Shown: positions 42,115-53,530 of the stretch, piece by piece
Position numbering within the stretch: the stretch's first letter is position 1
Layout: every line of letters begins with the position of its first letter
DNA from: Lanius collurio
Lineage: Eukaryota; Chordata; Aves; Passeriformes; Laniidae
Reading direction: 5' to 3'
DNA length: 64,000 nucleotides
Assembly (NCBI GenBank): GCA_020086605.1
Contig: JACBWW010000045.1
Location: 3,556,749-3,620,748 of the forward strand
Notes under the pieces: model-generated
The model's input: only the letters and a program-made list of their open reading frames with translations
Databases searched by the model: none
What the model was told of the DNA's origin: nothing
Translations under genes and position numbers: made by a program

Positions 42115-44714
42115 AAAGAATGGTATAGTTCAGGACTTAGAAAAACTGAAGCTTTTATCCATGCTGAAGGAATGGCACTGTTCAAGAAGGAAGCAGGTAG
42201 TAAATATGTTTACCTCAGTGTGTCTCCATGCCAGTCTTCCAGGTAAAGTAATTTGCCAACCAAGAGTCATAAATTATGTAATACATGGTGTAATGTAAAG
42301 AGTAAATTACTCGAAAGGAGGAAAATTGTGTAAATGAGTGACATGGCTGTTTTGATGGCAGATTGTCACTGTGATTCTTGAACAGCTTGGGAAGTACTGT
42401 AAAGATACTGGAATGCAGCACTGTAGTTATCTTGTAGTGAAAGCAGTATTTCTGAGTCACAGTGAAATGCTGAAAATGTATTTTGAATCCACAAAGAAAG
42501 AGGGGTCCCACGAAGCCTATACGTTCTTTAAAGGACAATCAGAAGGCACTGGACTGTGTGTGGTTTTTACTTTAAAGTGCAGGGATTCCCAGAAGCCAAG
42601 CTCAGCTCTGTGCTGCAGCCAGGAAAGGCTGTCATTGAAGTCAGGTGTTGCCTTTCATCCTGCCCCAGCATTGATGTGCTTTTGCTGTGGACCAGAGCCA
42701 GAGTACAAACCCCAGGGAAACCCTGGGCTCACGGTGGGCAGAGGCAGAACACCGTTGTTCAGGGTGCAGTTAGTCCTTTGTCCTTTTATTTACAGACGTG
42801 GGAGATGGATTTTGTTGCAACAACTGAAAGAAATTCCATTGCTGGGACCAGGGAATAGGTGTAACCTGAGCCTGTCATGGGTTCAAGCCTTGGTAACCTT
42901 CTCTGGGCTCTATTTGTAGCAGTCCTAATACCAATGTTTGGGGAATCTGTAGCTTGTGCTTGGTTTGTGTCACTCTCAGGACCCCTGCAATGCTGCAGGA
43001 CGAGTGTTCTCCAAAGCCATCTTGAACCAGATCTGAACTGAATTAAGATTAAACATCATGAGCAGTTCTATCTTCCACCACTAATTTTGGTCTGTAACTT
43101 TGGTTTAGTTATATGTCTCTCTTAGAAGAAATTAAATTAGCCTAGATGTCATTACAGAATGCATAACTTGGCACTTGATTCTGCTGAGTTCCAGAAACTC
43201 AGACACTAAGAGGAGGAAATGAGTGTGCTGTGGAATACAAATCTCTCAGCTGTTCAGGTCTGCTGGCACTGGGTTCATTTGCTGCTACCCAAGTGAGCAC
43301 TGAAAACAGAAACCAACTCACAGCTTCTGCAGCCCTTCCTGAGGCCAGGTCCAAACCTGCTGCATCCAATAAATGCCAATGATGTAGCAAAGTCAAGAGT
43401 TTAGGGTTTGTAACCTTCCTCATTAAAACATCTCACCCAGGGAAAAGCTGCCAATTGCATTTCTGCATCCTTGAATCAAATCTGACAGCCCCAGGAAAGG
43501 TATTTGTTTATCACCCAACGTGAGGCACCGGCACTGAGCAGCTTGGAGCTGGAGCCAGAGGGGAATTCCCTGACAGCCAGAAGAATGGAGCATCTGCAGG
43601 AGCTGCTGCTTTACACTTCTGCCTACATCTGAAGAAGGGTCATGCAATTCCTTTCACTGAGGTAAAAATATTTACCTCATAATAATTTCTTTGTTCTGGT
43701 GTGTTGTAAAGCAATCTTCTGGCAGGGCTGAGAATCTCTTATCTACTGCTGTAAATTAATTACTGTTGGGCTTTAGCCAAAGCAGTATTTCAAGAATTTG
43801 CTAGGCATTGATTTTTAGAGATCATTATTTATCCTTTGAAAAGCAAAGGTTAAAGTTTACCTTTTGCTGTTAATGTAACTGTGGTTGGCATGTTTGCATA
43901 AGCAGCAGCTCCTGTCAAATTTGGAAACCCACAATGGGATTTATCACTTATGGATTAATTTTGAAAGCACCATCCTAAGAACAATGCTTGTGCTAACTTC
44001 AATGCAGTTAAGCTCCACAAACTTGGAGTGTAACCTGTGTAGTGTTCAGGGTGACCACATAGTCAGGATCTTGTGCAGTGAGTGCTGAGAATTTTTCAGG
44101 ACTCATTAAATAATGAAGAGGCAAGATGACAGAAGCTGTGCTAAGGTGTGAGTTTCTGCCATTGCTCATCCTTGCCAGAGGGGTATTTTCTGTTCTCAGA
44201 GAAAGGAAAAATTAACCAACAAACCTTAATGGTAGATGCATCCAATTACACGATTCCGTCCTTCCCATCTCATCTCTCTTAGATGGCTTCAGCACATGGT
44301 TTGGTCACGTCTTTAAAAAACAATGTCTGTTCCAGGAAATTGTCTGCAAATACATTCCAAGTTTGTTATCTGTAAAAGGTAACATAAGCCTAAAAGGAGA
44401 AGAGAGAAATGCTCCTGAAAGACACCTCAGTATGTTGAAATTTAGGTTGTTAAGTGAATACCACACATCTGATTTCAAAAGTTCAGAAATAGCAAGATTA
44501 ATGAAATAATTTTATAGAACCAGTTTCATAAAGGAAAAACATGATGGGTAAGTCATCAGGAAGTTGTATCAGTTTTAAGTTAATTAGTAATTCTTTATGG
44601 AGAAGGATGCTGTAAAACAAGCTCAAAATCCACAAGCCACAGTAGCAGAAAGGGAAGTTCATTCTGCTGCTGGAAGTCTGGAAGAAAAGGTCTTTTATCC
44701 CATTTGGCTCCAGG
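42115..44714. other. Intergenic region between APOOL and the unnamed membrane gene
   Basis: I saw no gene here. A 182-codon ORF at 42371-42919 has no recognisable domain, signal peptide or splice logic and is judged a chance reading frame. The 5' UTR and promoter of the gene starting at 44715 probably fall in the downstream part, but no CpG island or TATA box stands out. Confidence 0.6.
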
Positions 44715-44784
44715 ATGTCCATTCTGAAAGTCCTGCTGTGTGTCCTGGTCCTGGCCAGCCCCTTGCTGAGTGAAGCTTCACAAC
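44715..44784 (+). CDS. Unnamed membrane gene exon 1 (signal peptide)
   Basis: It encodes MSILKVLLCVLVLASPLLSEASQ, a typical signal peptide with cleavage likely near SEA-SQ, followed by donor 'gtaagg'. The ATG is preceded by 'ggctccag', which could be a 3' splice site for a 5' UTR exon. It ends in phase 1. Confidence 0.8.
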
Positions 44785-47700
44785 GTAAGGCCTGCTGGAA
44801 TTCTGCTTTGGGGCTTGTCCCAGCAGGGATGTGGCCTCCTCCACTGGGGAGGGCTGCTGGGGCATTGCAGGCCCACTGGGAGGGATTGCTGCTTGGGAAT
44901 TCTTCTTTGGCTTTAGGTTGGGTTTGTTTTAAATAATGGGAAAACAATGCAAATGTGAAAACCTTGGTGAGACAGCTGCTGCCCTGTGTTTGGTGTCACA
45001 GGGAAAAGGTTACAGCCATATGAATGACACCTGAAAACTCAGTATCCTGGTGGGTTGGGATCATTTTGAGTCCATCAGAAGAGTATTTTTAAATAAGTTA
45101 AATGGTTTGGTTCTTTTTCAGTGGGAAAAAACACTTGGTATATGGGTTAAAAAAAATCATACACTTCTTTTATAGCAAGTGTTCTTAGACTTTTTTTTGA
45201 TACTAACAGGGAGAAAAATCATCAATAATTAAGAGCATGACAACCATAATGCACTGAAAGTTTATTTTAAGTGAGAAGCTAAGTAATGGAATTGTCTCTG
45301 GTTCTGTTAGAGTAGACCAATATTAACCTGCAATTATTTATTGGAAGATTTCGCACAGATTTTATTGATATATTTATTTATTTTAGGGTATCCCTAAGCC
45401 CATAGTGATGTAAACCAGCTGCAGTTATTATTTTTCTAATAGAGTTTTGGTTTGTGGTCTATTTTTTATGCTTCTCTAACCTTTCATTTGCCAAAAGAGT
45501 TACCACTTGAAGGCTAACTTGGCATTTATGTAGACCACAGTATTTTGAAGGGCTCAGCAGTGAGTTCCTTTATCACGTGGAATATTAGAGCATTAATACC
45601 AAAGGGCACACACTCCCTCTCTCCCAGCAGAATCACAACTGGTTATTTTCTGCTTCCTTAATATTTTTGTATCATTGCTAAAAGAATTGTAATTCTTTTA
45701 CTGATCAGAGAGGGGTAGCTAAAAACATTGCTTATCTCCTAGATGAACCATACCAAATGCTACTTGGGATTTTTCATTGTTCTGTACTTTATAGCCATAA
45801 CACATGACTTGTAGTTAGGTTTCTTTGGAAAATGTTTCAGTGCTGATGCCCTCTTGAGAGGAGAGCATGCAGTGTATGTAAATGGATTGGTACAACTGGT
45901 GCCTTGATCACTGCAATCATTTAGATTTATCTAAGCAGCAAATGTTGGCTTAGATGGACTTGGAGAGTAGAAAGGAAGGAGGCTTCCATCTTTTTCTGAA
46001 ATGCAGACTGCTCCCAGCACAGTTCCTCTGGCTAATAAAGCATCAGTCATGAGTTTGTTCTGGGTGGAAAATCCTTCTTGCAATGGCAAGAATATTAATG
46101 CTGCTCTGGCAGTGCCTGCTGGGCTTGGAAGGGTCTGCTCAGAGATCTGGGCCAGTTCTGGCGCTCTGGTTTCATTCCAAATGGGGATCTTCTCACTGGG
46201 AACAGTTGTGCACAATTACTCTTGGCTCAATTGGCAGTTTGGGGGCTTTTTTGAGTGTTCAGGTTGGTGCCTGGCATTGAGTCCGAGTCCTGAGCAGGAG
46301 AGGAACAGGTAGCAAAGGATGTAGGGTGGGAGTGCCAAATGTGCTGGCATTTGATGGCTGATTCAGGCTGCTGAGGGAGTTATTTTTAGCCAGCCAAATA
46401 CCTGTGAAATACTGTAAACACTCAGATTCTGGAACATAATTTACAGCCCACAGTGTTTACACAGCAAAAGGGATACGGGAGAACCAACACTAATGCAAAC
46501 CAGATCCTTTTGATGGCTAAACCAAGGAATAATCCCAATGCAAAACACACAAAAAGGTTTTAACTTGGCTTATAATTGGAAGGTTGGAATCTCTAATGAA
46601 TTTCATGACTTTTAGTCTTTGCCAGCAATCCAGAGATGATATATAGTGGAATTCAGACACAACCACACTTTAATGATGTGATAAAAATCATAACAACACA
46701 AGCCATACAATTTCCTGGCCAACTGGAAGATGAATACACATTCAGGGTAAAGTAGTTTAAGCAGGTAAATTTTCATTTCTCCAATAGCTTCAAAACTTTC
46801 AAGGGACAAGTCACTGGAAAGTAAGATTTAGTATCATCTACAGAGTACATATGAAGCTTAAATTTCTGGTGTAATTAGCAACATTGCCCACTGACAGTAT
46901 GTTACTGTATAATTGCATTAAATACTTGTTTTGTTTTAATTCACAGCCAGCTGCACTGGAGTTGGGGACTTTGAGGCCTGTCTGGGTAATGCAGATGAAT
47001 TCTGTCCTAGAAATATTTCTTGTCAGTGTAAAAACCAAGAACCTTTTTGCAGGTAGTGTGTGGGCTTGGTCTGTTTGTTTAAATATACAGCATGTAAATG
47101 TCAAATAAATTCTAAATGATGAACTAAATTTAGACCCTGCAATGTGATCCATGAAAAGAGATGTTGATCTTCATTCACAATCTGCACAAGTTTATAACTC
47201 TGGTACAAAGCATCAAATCCGGGATCTGGGCACAGTGTTTTCTTTTTAAAAATATGTGTGGGCCATGTCATTTCTAATGTACATAATCACTGTAATCCTT
47301 AATTTTTACATGCTCCCTGTTCTCTCAGCTATTTTACTTTAGAACTGAATTAGCTGTGTAAATGCAAGTTCATTTTTTTTTGCCCAGGTTGATCAAATTT
47401 TCTTTTGAGTTAAAAAAAAAAAAAAAAAAGAAATCTTAATGTTCTGTTCTCCATTACATAGTTGGGGGTTTTTTTCCTTTTAAAAAAAAATCAATGTCAT
47501 AATGACAGCCAGAAATGTGAGGTTTCAGTTCCACTCAGCAGCTTTGCCATGCTCACAGCTGACAAAGAGATCTTTGACCTGAGCCAGGCCATGACTTGGG
47601 AACTGCAGCCTGGGCCCAGCAAAGCTTCTTATCTTGGACTCCTGAAATGCCAACTTGAACTTGGTTACCCCAAAGCCTGGCAAAGTACTTTTGCATCAAC

Positions 47701-50700
47701 TCTGGAAACAGATGGGTGTAACTAAGATAAAAAAACACCTTTAAACAAACAGGAAAAATAGTGAATCTCTTGGCTACTGCAGTGTTAATAAATAATTATA
47801 CAGCCAAATGTTGGTATTTTGGTATTGCTTACTTTTGAATTAAAATGATGTTGCTAAAAATTAATATTTTCATTTGCAGATGTGATTATTTCAGAATTGG
47901 CTGGAAGGACTACTGGTACATGGGCCCCAGATGTAACCACCTTTGGAACACTCTGGATTTCATTTTAGTGGCTACTCTTCCTGCAGGGATACTGATTTTT
48001 ATAGTGGTTGTAATATTTTCCGTTGTCATCTGCATGAAAACAGAAAAAGCTGGGTAAGTGACTATGGGTGCACTTATAAGGAGTTTTATACTCAAAGTGG
48101 AAGTACAGCAGAAGGAGTTTGGTATTCTGGTTAATTTTTATCCTCTGGATGCTTAAAAGCACAAGGTTGCCATACTGCCAAAATACTATTTAAACAATTT
48201 AAAACTAAGTTAAAACATCTTACCTGAGCACTCAGCACTTACTCAGCATTTTACCACTGCATGCAGAACTTCACTCTCAGTCGCTGCTTTTCTTTTAGAG
48301 TTCACCAGGCAAGCTTTAAAGATTGATAAGTACATTTATTACTTAAATTCAACACTACCAAATGTGTATTTCTGATTTATTTGCTCTGAAGGATTGGCTT
48401 TTTTTCCCCTGGTTTAAAAAAAAGGTGTAAGACCGATAACCATTGACAAGAAGCTTGGTGTTTAAACACAATTCCTTCCATTCTTTGGTCTCAGATATCA
48501 GCAATCTGACCTCCTTTTTGCTTTCAACACTTTTTCCCAGTGACACCTCTCCCAAGTACACAGTATGGGTCTGTTTTTCTTTCACTGAGCCCCAGTAGTG
48601 TGTAACTGGTACTTCCTCAGACATAGAAAAGCTGTAATAATACACAGCTCTTGTACAGCCATTGGCACAGGACATCTAAAGCTCTGACATGGCTGTTGAA
48701 CCACTCTGCAGCACAAGAAACATTTGTCAAGACCCTCACCATTGCTAATGCTCTAAATATCCATTGTTCCCCCACCAGGAAGCAGCCAATGCCTCCATCC
48801 AGTGGAGCACAGCAGAACCCTGCATTCAGTGCTGACCCAGCTGCCAGACTGGGGCACGGGCACCATCAGCCACCCAGGGTAAGAGATGTCACAGGGGGGC
48901 ACAGCACAGCCCCAGGCTGGGCCAAGCCTGCAGGACTCAGTGATTCAGCACAATGGGATGTGAGTAGCAAAAAAAAAGGGAATTTGAGCTTAGTCTCCCT
49001 AGCATTTAATTTTGAAGATCGGCTGAATGTACGTTAGAAGGTGAAACTCTTCATCAAGGATTAAGTGAATCTAATTTGCATAGGAGAAAACAAAGAACTA
49101 GGGATTATTTTAACAGAATGTTCAAACAAGTATTTCAATTTTTGTCCCATTAGAAGACCAGCATGAAAAAGAGATTACACTCTGCTGTGCCAGTTTTCTC
49201 CATTAGACAAGGTGTAGTAGAGATCATTGCTTGAACTAGTGGGTATCAAGAGAAAAGATGGATAAATACCATTAAAAACCAATATGAAATACAAAGAATC
49301 ACTGAAAGGGAATATTTTTGTGTGTGTGGGTGTGTTCATTTCCTCATTTGGTACTTCAAGGGATTATTTTGCATATTAAGGAGCACACAGTGTATGAGAA
49401 GGAGACATTGAAGGCCATCTGAGAAAAGGAAGAAAATAATCTAGTCTGCTAAATTATTTTCTGCTAAATCCATCTGTAAAGTGTCAATATCTTGGCAATG
49501 CAGCAGGTCTGAGCCTGCCTTTACCAGGAGATGGTGCTGTTCAATTTTTAACTAACTTGGAATTTAGTCCTGCTGATGCTGTTGTTCCCAAGGTGTGAAT
49601 CAGACCCAATCTTTCCGTTTGGTAGGGAAGGAAACCCTTTGTAAAAGGAATCTTTTTGGGTCAGGGCTGCAGGACTTTGGGCTTTCTCACACCCCAGACT
49701 GTGAGTTGTAGCCCAGACATTATATTTTGTAAGTGAAAAACTGGTTTATACCCTCTAAAATACTGTACCTGGTGAGCTGGTTATTCTAATTCGTTGTCAT
49801 TTTGGTCTATGTTAGCACCAAATCCCCTACACACAGGATGCCTGGGTTGGACAAATTCCAAAAGCTGTACTGAAAAGACAAGATTTTAATGATGCCTCAA
49901 TCCCACATCAAGGGGAGAATTACAGGTATGCTGCTATTTTCCTTTCTTTTGTACTCATTTTCACTTTATACCCTGGTTTGGAGACTCAGAATGACTTTGC
50001 AGCTTTTCCAGTGGCACAGCAAGGGACAAAGGTCCAGCAAATGGCAAAGCTTTTGACTGGATTATTCACATACAAATTCTAAAATACTGCTTTATCCAGA
50101 GGCTTCTCTGGTTTTCCTCTAATCCCAGAGGCATTCATTTCATTACTGTTTAGAAACACAGCTTTCATATTTGTGCTTCCTCACTTGAACCCCCCCTCAG
50201 CACCCAGCCAGCTGCTGCAGCTCTTACTGCAACTTCTGCAGAGAACTTGTTTGCCAGGTGCAGCTCAGTGAGAGCAGAACCATCTCCTCACATGTAGCAG
50301 GGTTCTGCTGCAGAGACAGGCTGGAGCTTGCTGATATTTCAGTCCCTTAAGGAGGTCTGTTTTTTTTCTAAAATAAATGTTGAAAATACTGAAGGTACAG
50401 CTATCATGAATTTAAAATATTTTGAAAATAATTGTAGCAATATAGAAAATTATGTATTGTGGCATTGTTTGTTGTGACTGTGAAAAGAAAATAAAAGCTT
50501 GAAGAGCTGCTTCTATAAATTCACTCCTCTCTGTTTGCAGGATGAGGGCTTGACAGTAAAATGAACTTATAAGACCTTTTAGATGTTGTTGCCTCAATGC
50601 CATGCATGCAGTAGTGAGCTTTAATATTTTTATATTCCAGTTTAAACTAACCCTTTGTGCAATTTGCAGTATGTTATAAGGTTTTAATAACCTTTTTGTC

Positions 50701-51310
50701 TTTTGCACAGTCCTGTGTATGCTCAGCCTCTAAGGACAGCAGCTCCAGCATCAGGCTATTCCCCTCAGCCCCGAGCCCAGCAGGATGAGTTTGACTATCC
50801 CAGGAAGGATTTGCCTTACCCAGTTTATCCAGAGGCGAGACAGTACCGGGTACGTATCAATTACATCCCTCTGCATATTAATTACATGCTCTGCATATTA
50901 ATTACACACTCTGCATATTAATTATATCATCTATCCTGGTACTGAATACAAATCATCACTAAATTGATCGTATTTGTCACTAAGTAAAGATGTGAGCTAA
51001 CAGAAAGCCTACAGCCACCTTTCACTATGCAGGTGTTTTCTTCAGGAATATTACAGACCCTGCTGAAATGTTTTTCAATATTTCCAAAGCTGTTTCAGTT
51101 TGTGTGCACACAGTGCTAATGCTTTCAGTTATTTGCATGAAAATCATCTCCCAAAGCTCTTGGTGAGTGCACACTCAGAAGCAGCACATACTAAGAAACA
51201 AATATATATAAATGTAGTTTGATTAGATACAGATTATTTTAATAGCAAATATACTGGGGAGTGTGTGTCATGCTACTGATTTAATTCTAATCTCCTTACA
51301 GCGATACTAA
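44715..51310 (+). CDS. Unnamed type I membrane protein, EGF-like ectodomain, Pro/Tyr-rich tail (235 aa)
   Basis: Seven exons (44715-44784, 46947-47052, 47880-48053, 48779-48878, 49816-49925, 50711-50849, 51302-51310) join without a frame conflict through six AG/GT junctions. The product has a signal peptide (MSILKVLLCVLVLASPLL), a short ectodomain with eight cysteines (26, 35, 43, 49, 51, 58, 60, 77), an N-glycosylation sequon at Asn46, and a C-x-C ... G ... GPRC pattern at 58-77 like the last loop of an EGF module. A transmembrane helix follows at about 86-110, then a 125-residue tail rich in Pro, Gln and Tyr (YSPV, YAQP, YSPQ, YPRK, YPVY) ending RQYRRY. I do not recognise the family. Juxtamembrane EGF plus helix plus Tyr-rich tail recalls transmembrane mucins such as MUC13, but that is only likeness of layout. 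A skipped exon in the 2.1-kb first intron cannot be excluded. Confidence 0.82.
46490..46652. repeat. Dispersed repeat, copy 2
   Basis: This is the counterpart of 36771-36936, sharing 'ccagatccttttg'-, 'acacaaaaaggttttaa'- and 'acttttagtctttgcc'-type blocks in the same order and orientation. It lies in the first intron of the unnamed membrane gene, about 300 bp before exon 2. Confidence 0.85.
46947..47052 (+). CDS. Unnamed membrane gene exon 2 (Cys-rich ectodomain)
   Basis: The acceptor 'ttttaattcacag' ends at 46946 and the donor 'gtagtg' begins at 47053. It encodes CTGVGDFEACLGNADEFC and then PRNISCQCKNQEPFC: seven of the ten cysteine-type landmarks of the ectodomain, with sequon NIS. It links by C|CC at the start and AG|A at the end. 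Confidence 0.8.
47410..47429. repeat. Poly(A) tract in intron
   Basis: An uninterrupted run of about 18 A residues followed by G lies in the second intron of the unnamed membrane gene. No adjacent retroposed sequence was recognised. Confidence 0.85.
47880..48053 (+). CDS. Unnamed membrane gene exon 3 (EGF-like end and transmembrane helix)
   Basis: The acceptor 'tttcatttgcag' and donor 'gtaagt' flank CDYFRIGWKDYWYMGPRC, then NHLWNTLDF and the helix ILVATLPAGILIFIVVVIF, ending CMKTEKA. A positively charged stop-transfer (MKTEK) sets the topology with the tail inside the cell. Confidence 0.88.
48779..48878 (+). CDS. Unnamed membrane gene exon 4 (cytoplasmic tail)
   Basis: The acceptor 'cccccaccag' and donor 'gtaaga' flank KQPMPPSSGAQQNPAFSADP and LGHGHHQPPR. 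The segment is polar, Pro/Gln/His-rich and probably disordered. It ends in phase 0. Confidence 0.75.
49816..49925 (+). CDS. Unnamed membrane gene exon 5 (cytoplasmic tail)
   Basis: The acceptor 'ctatgttag' and donor 'gtatgc' flank HQIPYTQDAWVGQIPKAVLK then RQDFNDASIPHQGENY. It starts in phase 0 and ends AG|T, giving Ser. Confidence 0.78.
50711..50849 (+). CDS. Unnamed membrane gene exon 6 (Tyr/Pro-rich tail)
   Basis: The acceptor 'ttttgcacag' and donor 'gtacgt' flank PVYAQPLRTAAPASGYSPQP and DEFDYPRKDLPYPVYPEARQ. Repeated Tyr-Pro and Pro-x-Tyr motifs suggest phosphotyrosine or WW/SH3-type binding, which is inference. It ends in phase 0. Confidence 0.82.
50859..50924. repeat. 20-bp tandem repeat, about 3 copies, next to a splice donor
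   Basis: The core 'ctctgcatattaattaca' recurs at 20-bp spacing (cores near 50871, 50891 and 50911). It starts about 10 bp after the donor at 50850, within the last intron of the unnamed membrane gene. Confidence 0.9.
51302..51310 (+). CDS. Unnamed membrane gene last exon, coding part (RY-stop)
   Basis: The acceptor 'tctccttacag' ends at 51301, followed by CGA TAC TAA. Phase 0 agrees with the previous exon, and the product ends RQYRRY. The exon continues as 3' UTR; a candidate AATAAA lies at 51773-51778. Confidence 0.7.
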   Translation, partial: RY

Positions 51311-51772
51311 GAACAAGTGCTTCCTATATCAGAAATGTCTTGGAAAGCTGCATAATCACTGGGGAATCCAGGTGCTGAGAGAGCAGTGAGACCCTGGTGG
51401 GACACAGAGGAAATTGCCATTCTTATTAGAGAGCACTAAGTTATTGCAAAGAGAAGGTATGGAGGATAATTGTAAAAGAAAGCCTGATATAACAGGACAT
51501 TAATATCTGATTTATTTACTGTGTAATTGGTGACAGCTTCCTGAGAATCCCTGATACTACAGTGCACAAGGGTCTGGCCCTGGCAGTGTGGTACAAACAC
51601 AGCCAAGGATTTGGCTTCCCTCTGTCCCAAGATTTAGCAAATACTTACAGGCCCATTCCTTGGTCCCTTGTCTTTTTTTCTTTGTCTTCCTTCTATGCAG
51701 ATCCCAACAGCTGCAATGGTTTGCCTCTAATACTGCCCTGGCTTGCTTTGTAACTTTTTTGTAAATGAGGGC

Positions 51773-51778
51773 AATAAA
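51773..51778 (+). terminator. Candidate poly(A) signal of the unnamed membrane gene
   Basis: AATAAA lies about 460 bp after the stop codon at 51308. It is the first canonical signal downstream, but no strong GT-rich element marks it, and later signals (for example near 52675) are possible. Confidence 0.4.
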
Positions 51779-51779
51779 T

Positions 51780-53300
51780 GAAGCTATGGGAGATTGACCA
51801 CCTTGCCACTAAGTAACAAATTAAAGAAACTGAAGACTGGGATTTATTTTGCATTTTCCAAAAAGTCTGAAGCACATTATATTGCGATTTATATTAAATT
51901 ATTTTCCTTGGTATTAGGTAATATGTGAAACTGTATGACAAAACCAGAATCTTAAGGATTTTAGAAAAGGGTTTTTGATACTTGTTTCCCCTAAGTGTAA
52001 CAAAATCTTCAAAGTGGGCAAATTTCACTGGGTTTACTTCTACTGCTGCAAATTCTGTAAGAAATAAAAGAAGTGAGACTGGTTCCCTCTCTTATCTTCA
52101 GAAACACATAGAAATGGTGTTAGCACATCTGTTTAGATTCCAGACTATCAGTTTAAACCATTCTGACCTCAGAAATTCAGATCCAAAGGTGTCAGGGAAC
52201 TGTGTCAGTGAATTGCCTTTTCTGTCACTTCTCAGCCTTGGGTAGTGCCACAATCTGACAAACGGTGGTGGTTGTTGACCTCAGTCCAGCTCTGTTGTAC
52301 CAACTTCAGAGTGACCACAGAATCTGAGTGTTCAATTTGATATTCCACCACTCCTCTGAAAAGGAGTAGGAGGAACAGATAAGTCAGTGCTGTCAATATC
52401 CATGGTGCTGGCAAGAGCAGAGCTGTCTAAACTGGCTCTCTCTCACTGTTTCCCTAAGTGTTCAGTTTTGTCATTACCTTTTTCAGGTATTTTCCCCTTC
52501 CTTCCTTACATGTATTGGGCAGTTTGAAATTATTTTGTCATAAGAATGTCTGTCTCTTGCTAGAGCTAGACTAAATGACTGGAACGTTCTTCTTACTGAA
52601 TTTACTTTGGTGTATGCTGTGTTATGTGGCTTTGCCATTTAAAGCAAAAGAAAAAAGGGGGGGGAGGAAGATCAAATAAAAGTCTCTGCTTGGGAGGTGA
52701 AAGTCTAGGAGGATGAATCTTTTGAGAATTACAGAAGCTCCATGTCTCTCTTGTCCTGAGGAGCCCAGAACTGCACAGATGCCCCATCTCAGGATGTCCA
52801 CCCTGGGTTGCCCTCCCTGTGTTGGCCCAACTCACAGACCACAGGTTGCTCTGCCCTCTAAAGCCCCCCAGACAGGGGGACCCCCACACTCACTCAGGTA
52901 GCTCTGAGCAATCCCCTCTCAGCATCTGAAGGGTTTGGGTCACATTTCTCTGGAATCTGCTTCTGCCTTTGCACTGTACTTGAAAGCACAGCTCTGGCTT
53001 TGGATTCCTCTAAGGAATAGAAGGCGTGGAACAGGTACCAAGCATCGCCCAAGTCCTCCTTTGCTCAGATCTGTACAGTAGGCTCTTAATCTTATCAAAG
53101 AGTAACGCAAAGTTTCCAGAACAAGTTATTATGCTTGTTATGAGAACGTTAATGTCTGTATCCTAACTGCTTTTGTATATTAAAATACTAGTTCAACTTT
53201 GTATTTACTTGTCACGTTTAACCAGGTAAGTGGGGTTTTCAGGCTGATAAAAGACACCCACAGAACTGAAACCATTGCCCGAGCTATTTAAATACCGGGT
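51780..53300. other. Intergenic region before the ZNF711 CpG island
   Basis: No gene was recognised. It holds an antisense CR1 fragment at 52690-52870 and a short purine run near 52650. The ORFs here have no protein features. Confidence 0.6.
52690..52870 (-). repeat. CR1 LINE fragment
   Basis: The phrases 'tctcttgtcctgaggagccc' and 'agaactgcacagatgcccca' match the antisense of the CR1 region that precedes the 3' end. The copy is diverged. Confidence 0.7.
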
Positions 53301-53309
53301 GTTTTATTG

Positions 53310-53530
53310 ACTAGATTGTTCCTCTGCCCTCGCGGGGCCGTGTGTGTGGGATCCCGCCTCGGTGCCCTCACGGTGCTGCGGCCGGGAGCGGGGTCCCCCC
53401 GCGGTGCCCTCACGGTGCCGGGGGCGCGGGGGGGTCTGAGGGGGCGGCGGCGGCTGCGCCTGCTCGGCGCGCGGGGGCGCGCGTGACGTGCGGGGGGAGC
53501 GGAGCGGGGCCGCGTTCTTTGGAAAGGGCT
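53310..53530 (+). promoter_or_regulatory. ZNF711: CpG island, probable ZNF711 promoter (cut by gap)
   Basis: Base composition changes abruptly to GC- and CpG-rich sequence, including 'gcgcgcgtgacgtgcggggg' with a CRE-like TGACGT at 53484-53489. It runs straight into the assembly gap at 53531. It lies 4.4 kb upstream of the first coding ZNF711 exon in the same orientation, so a 5' UTR exon probably starts in or near the gap. A 42-bp spaced repeat of 'ggtgccctcacggtgc' is present at 53361 and 53403. Confidence 0.65.

Noticed and set aside
41994..42298. Phe/Gly-rich and Lys/Pro-rich ORFs on opposite strands
   Set aside because: Translation of a T/G low-complexity tract.
42371..42919. 182-codon plus-strand ORF between APOOL and the unnamed membrane gene
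   Set aside because: No domain, signal peptide, codon bias or family likeness; the composition is that of random intergenic sequence.
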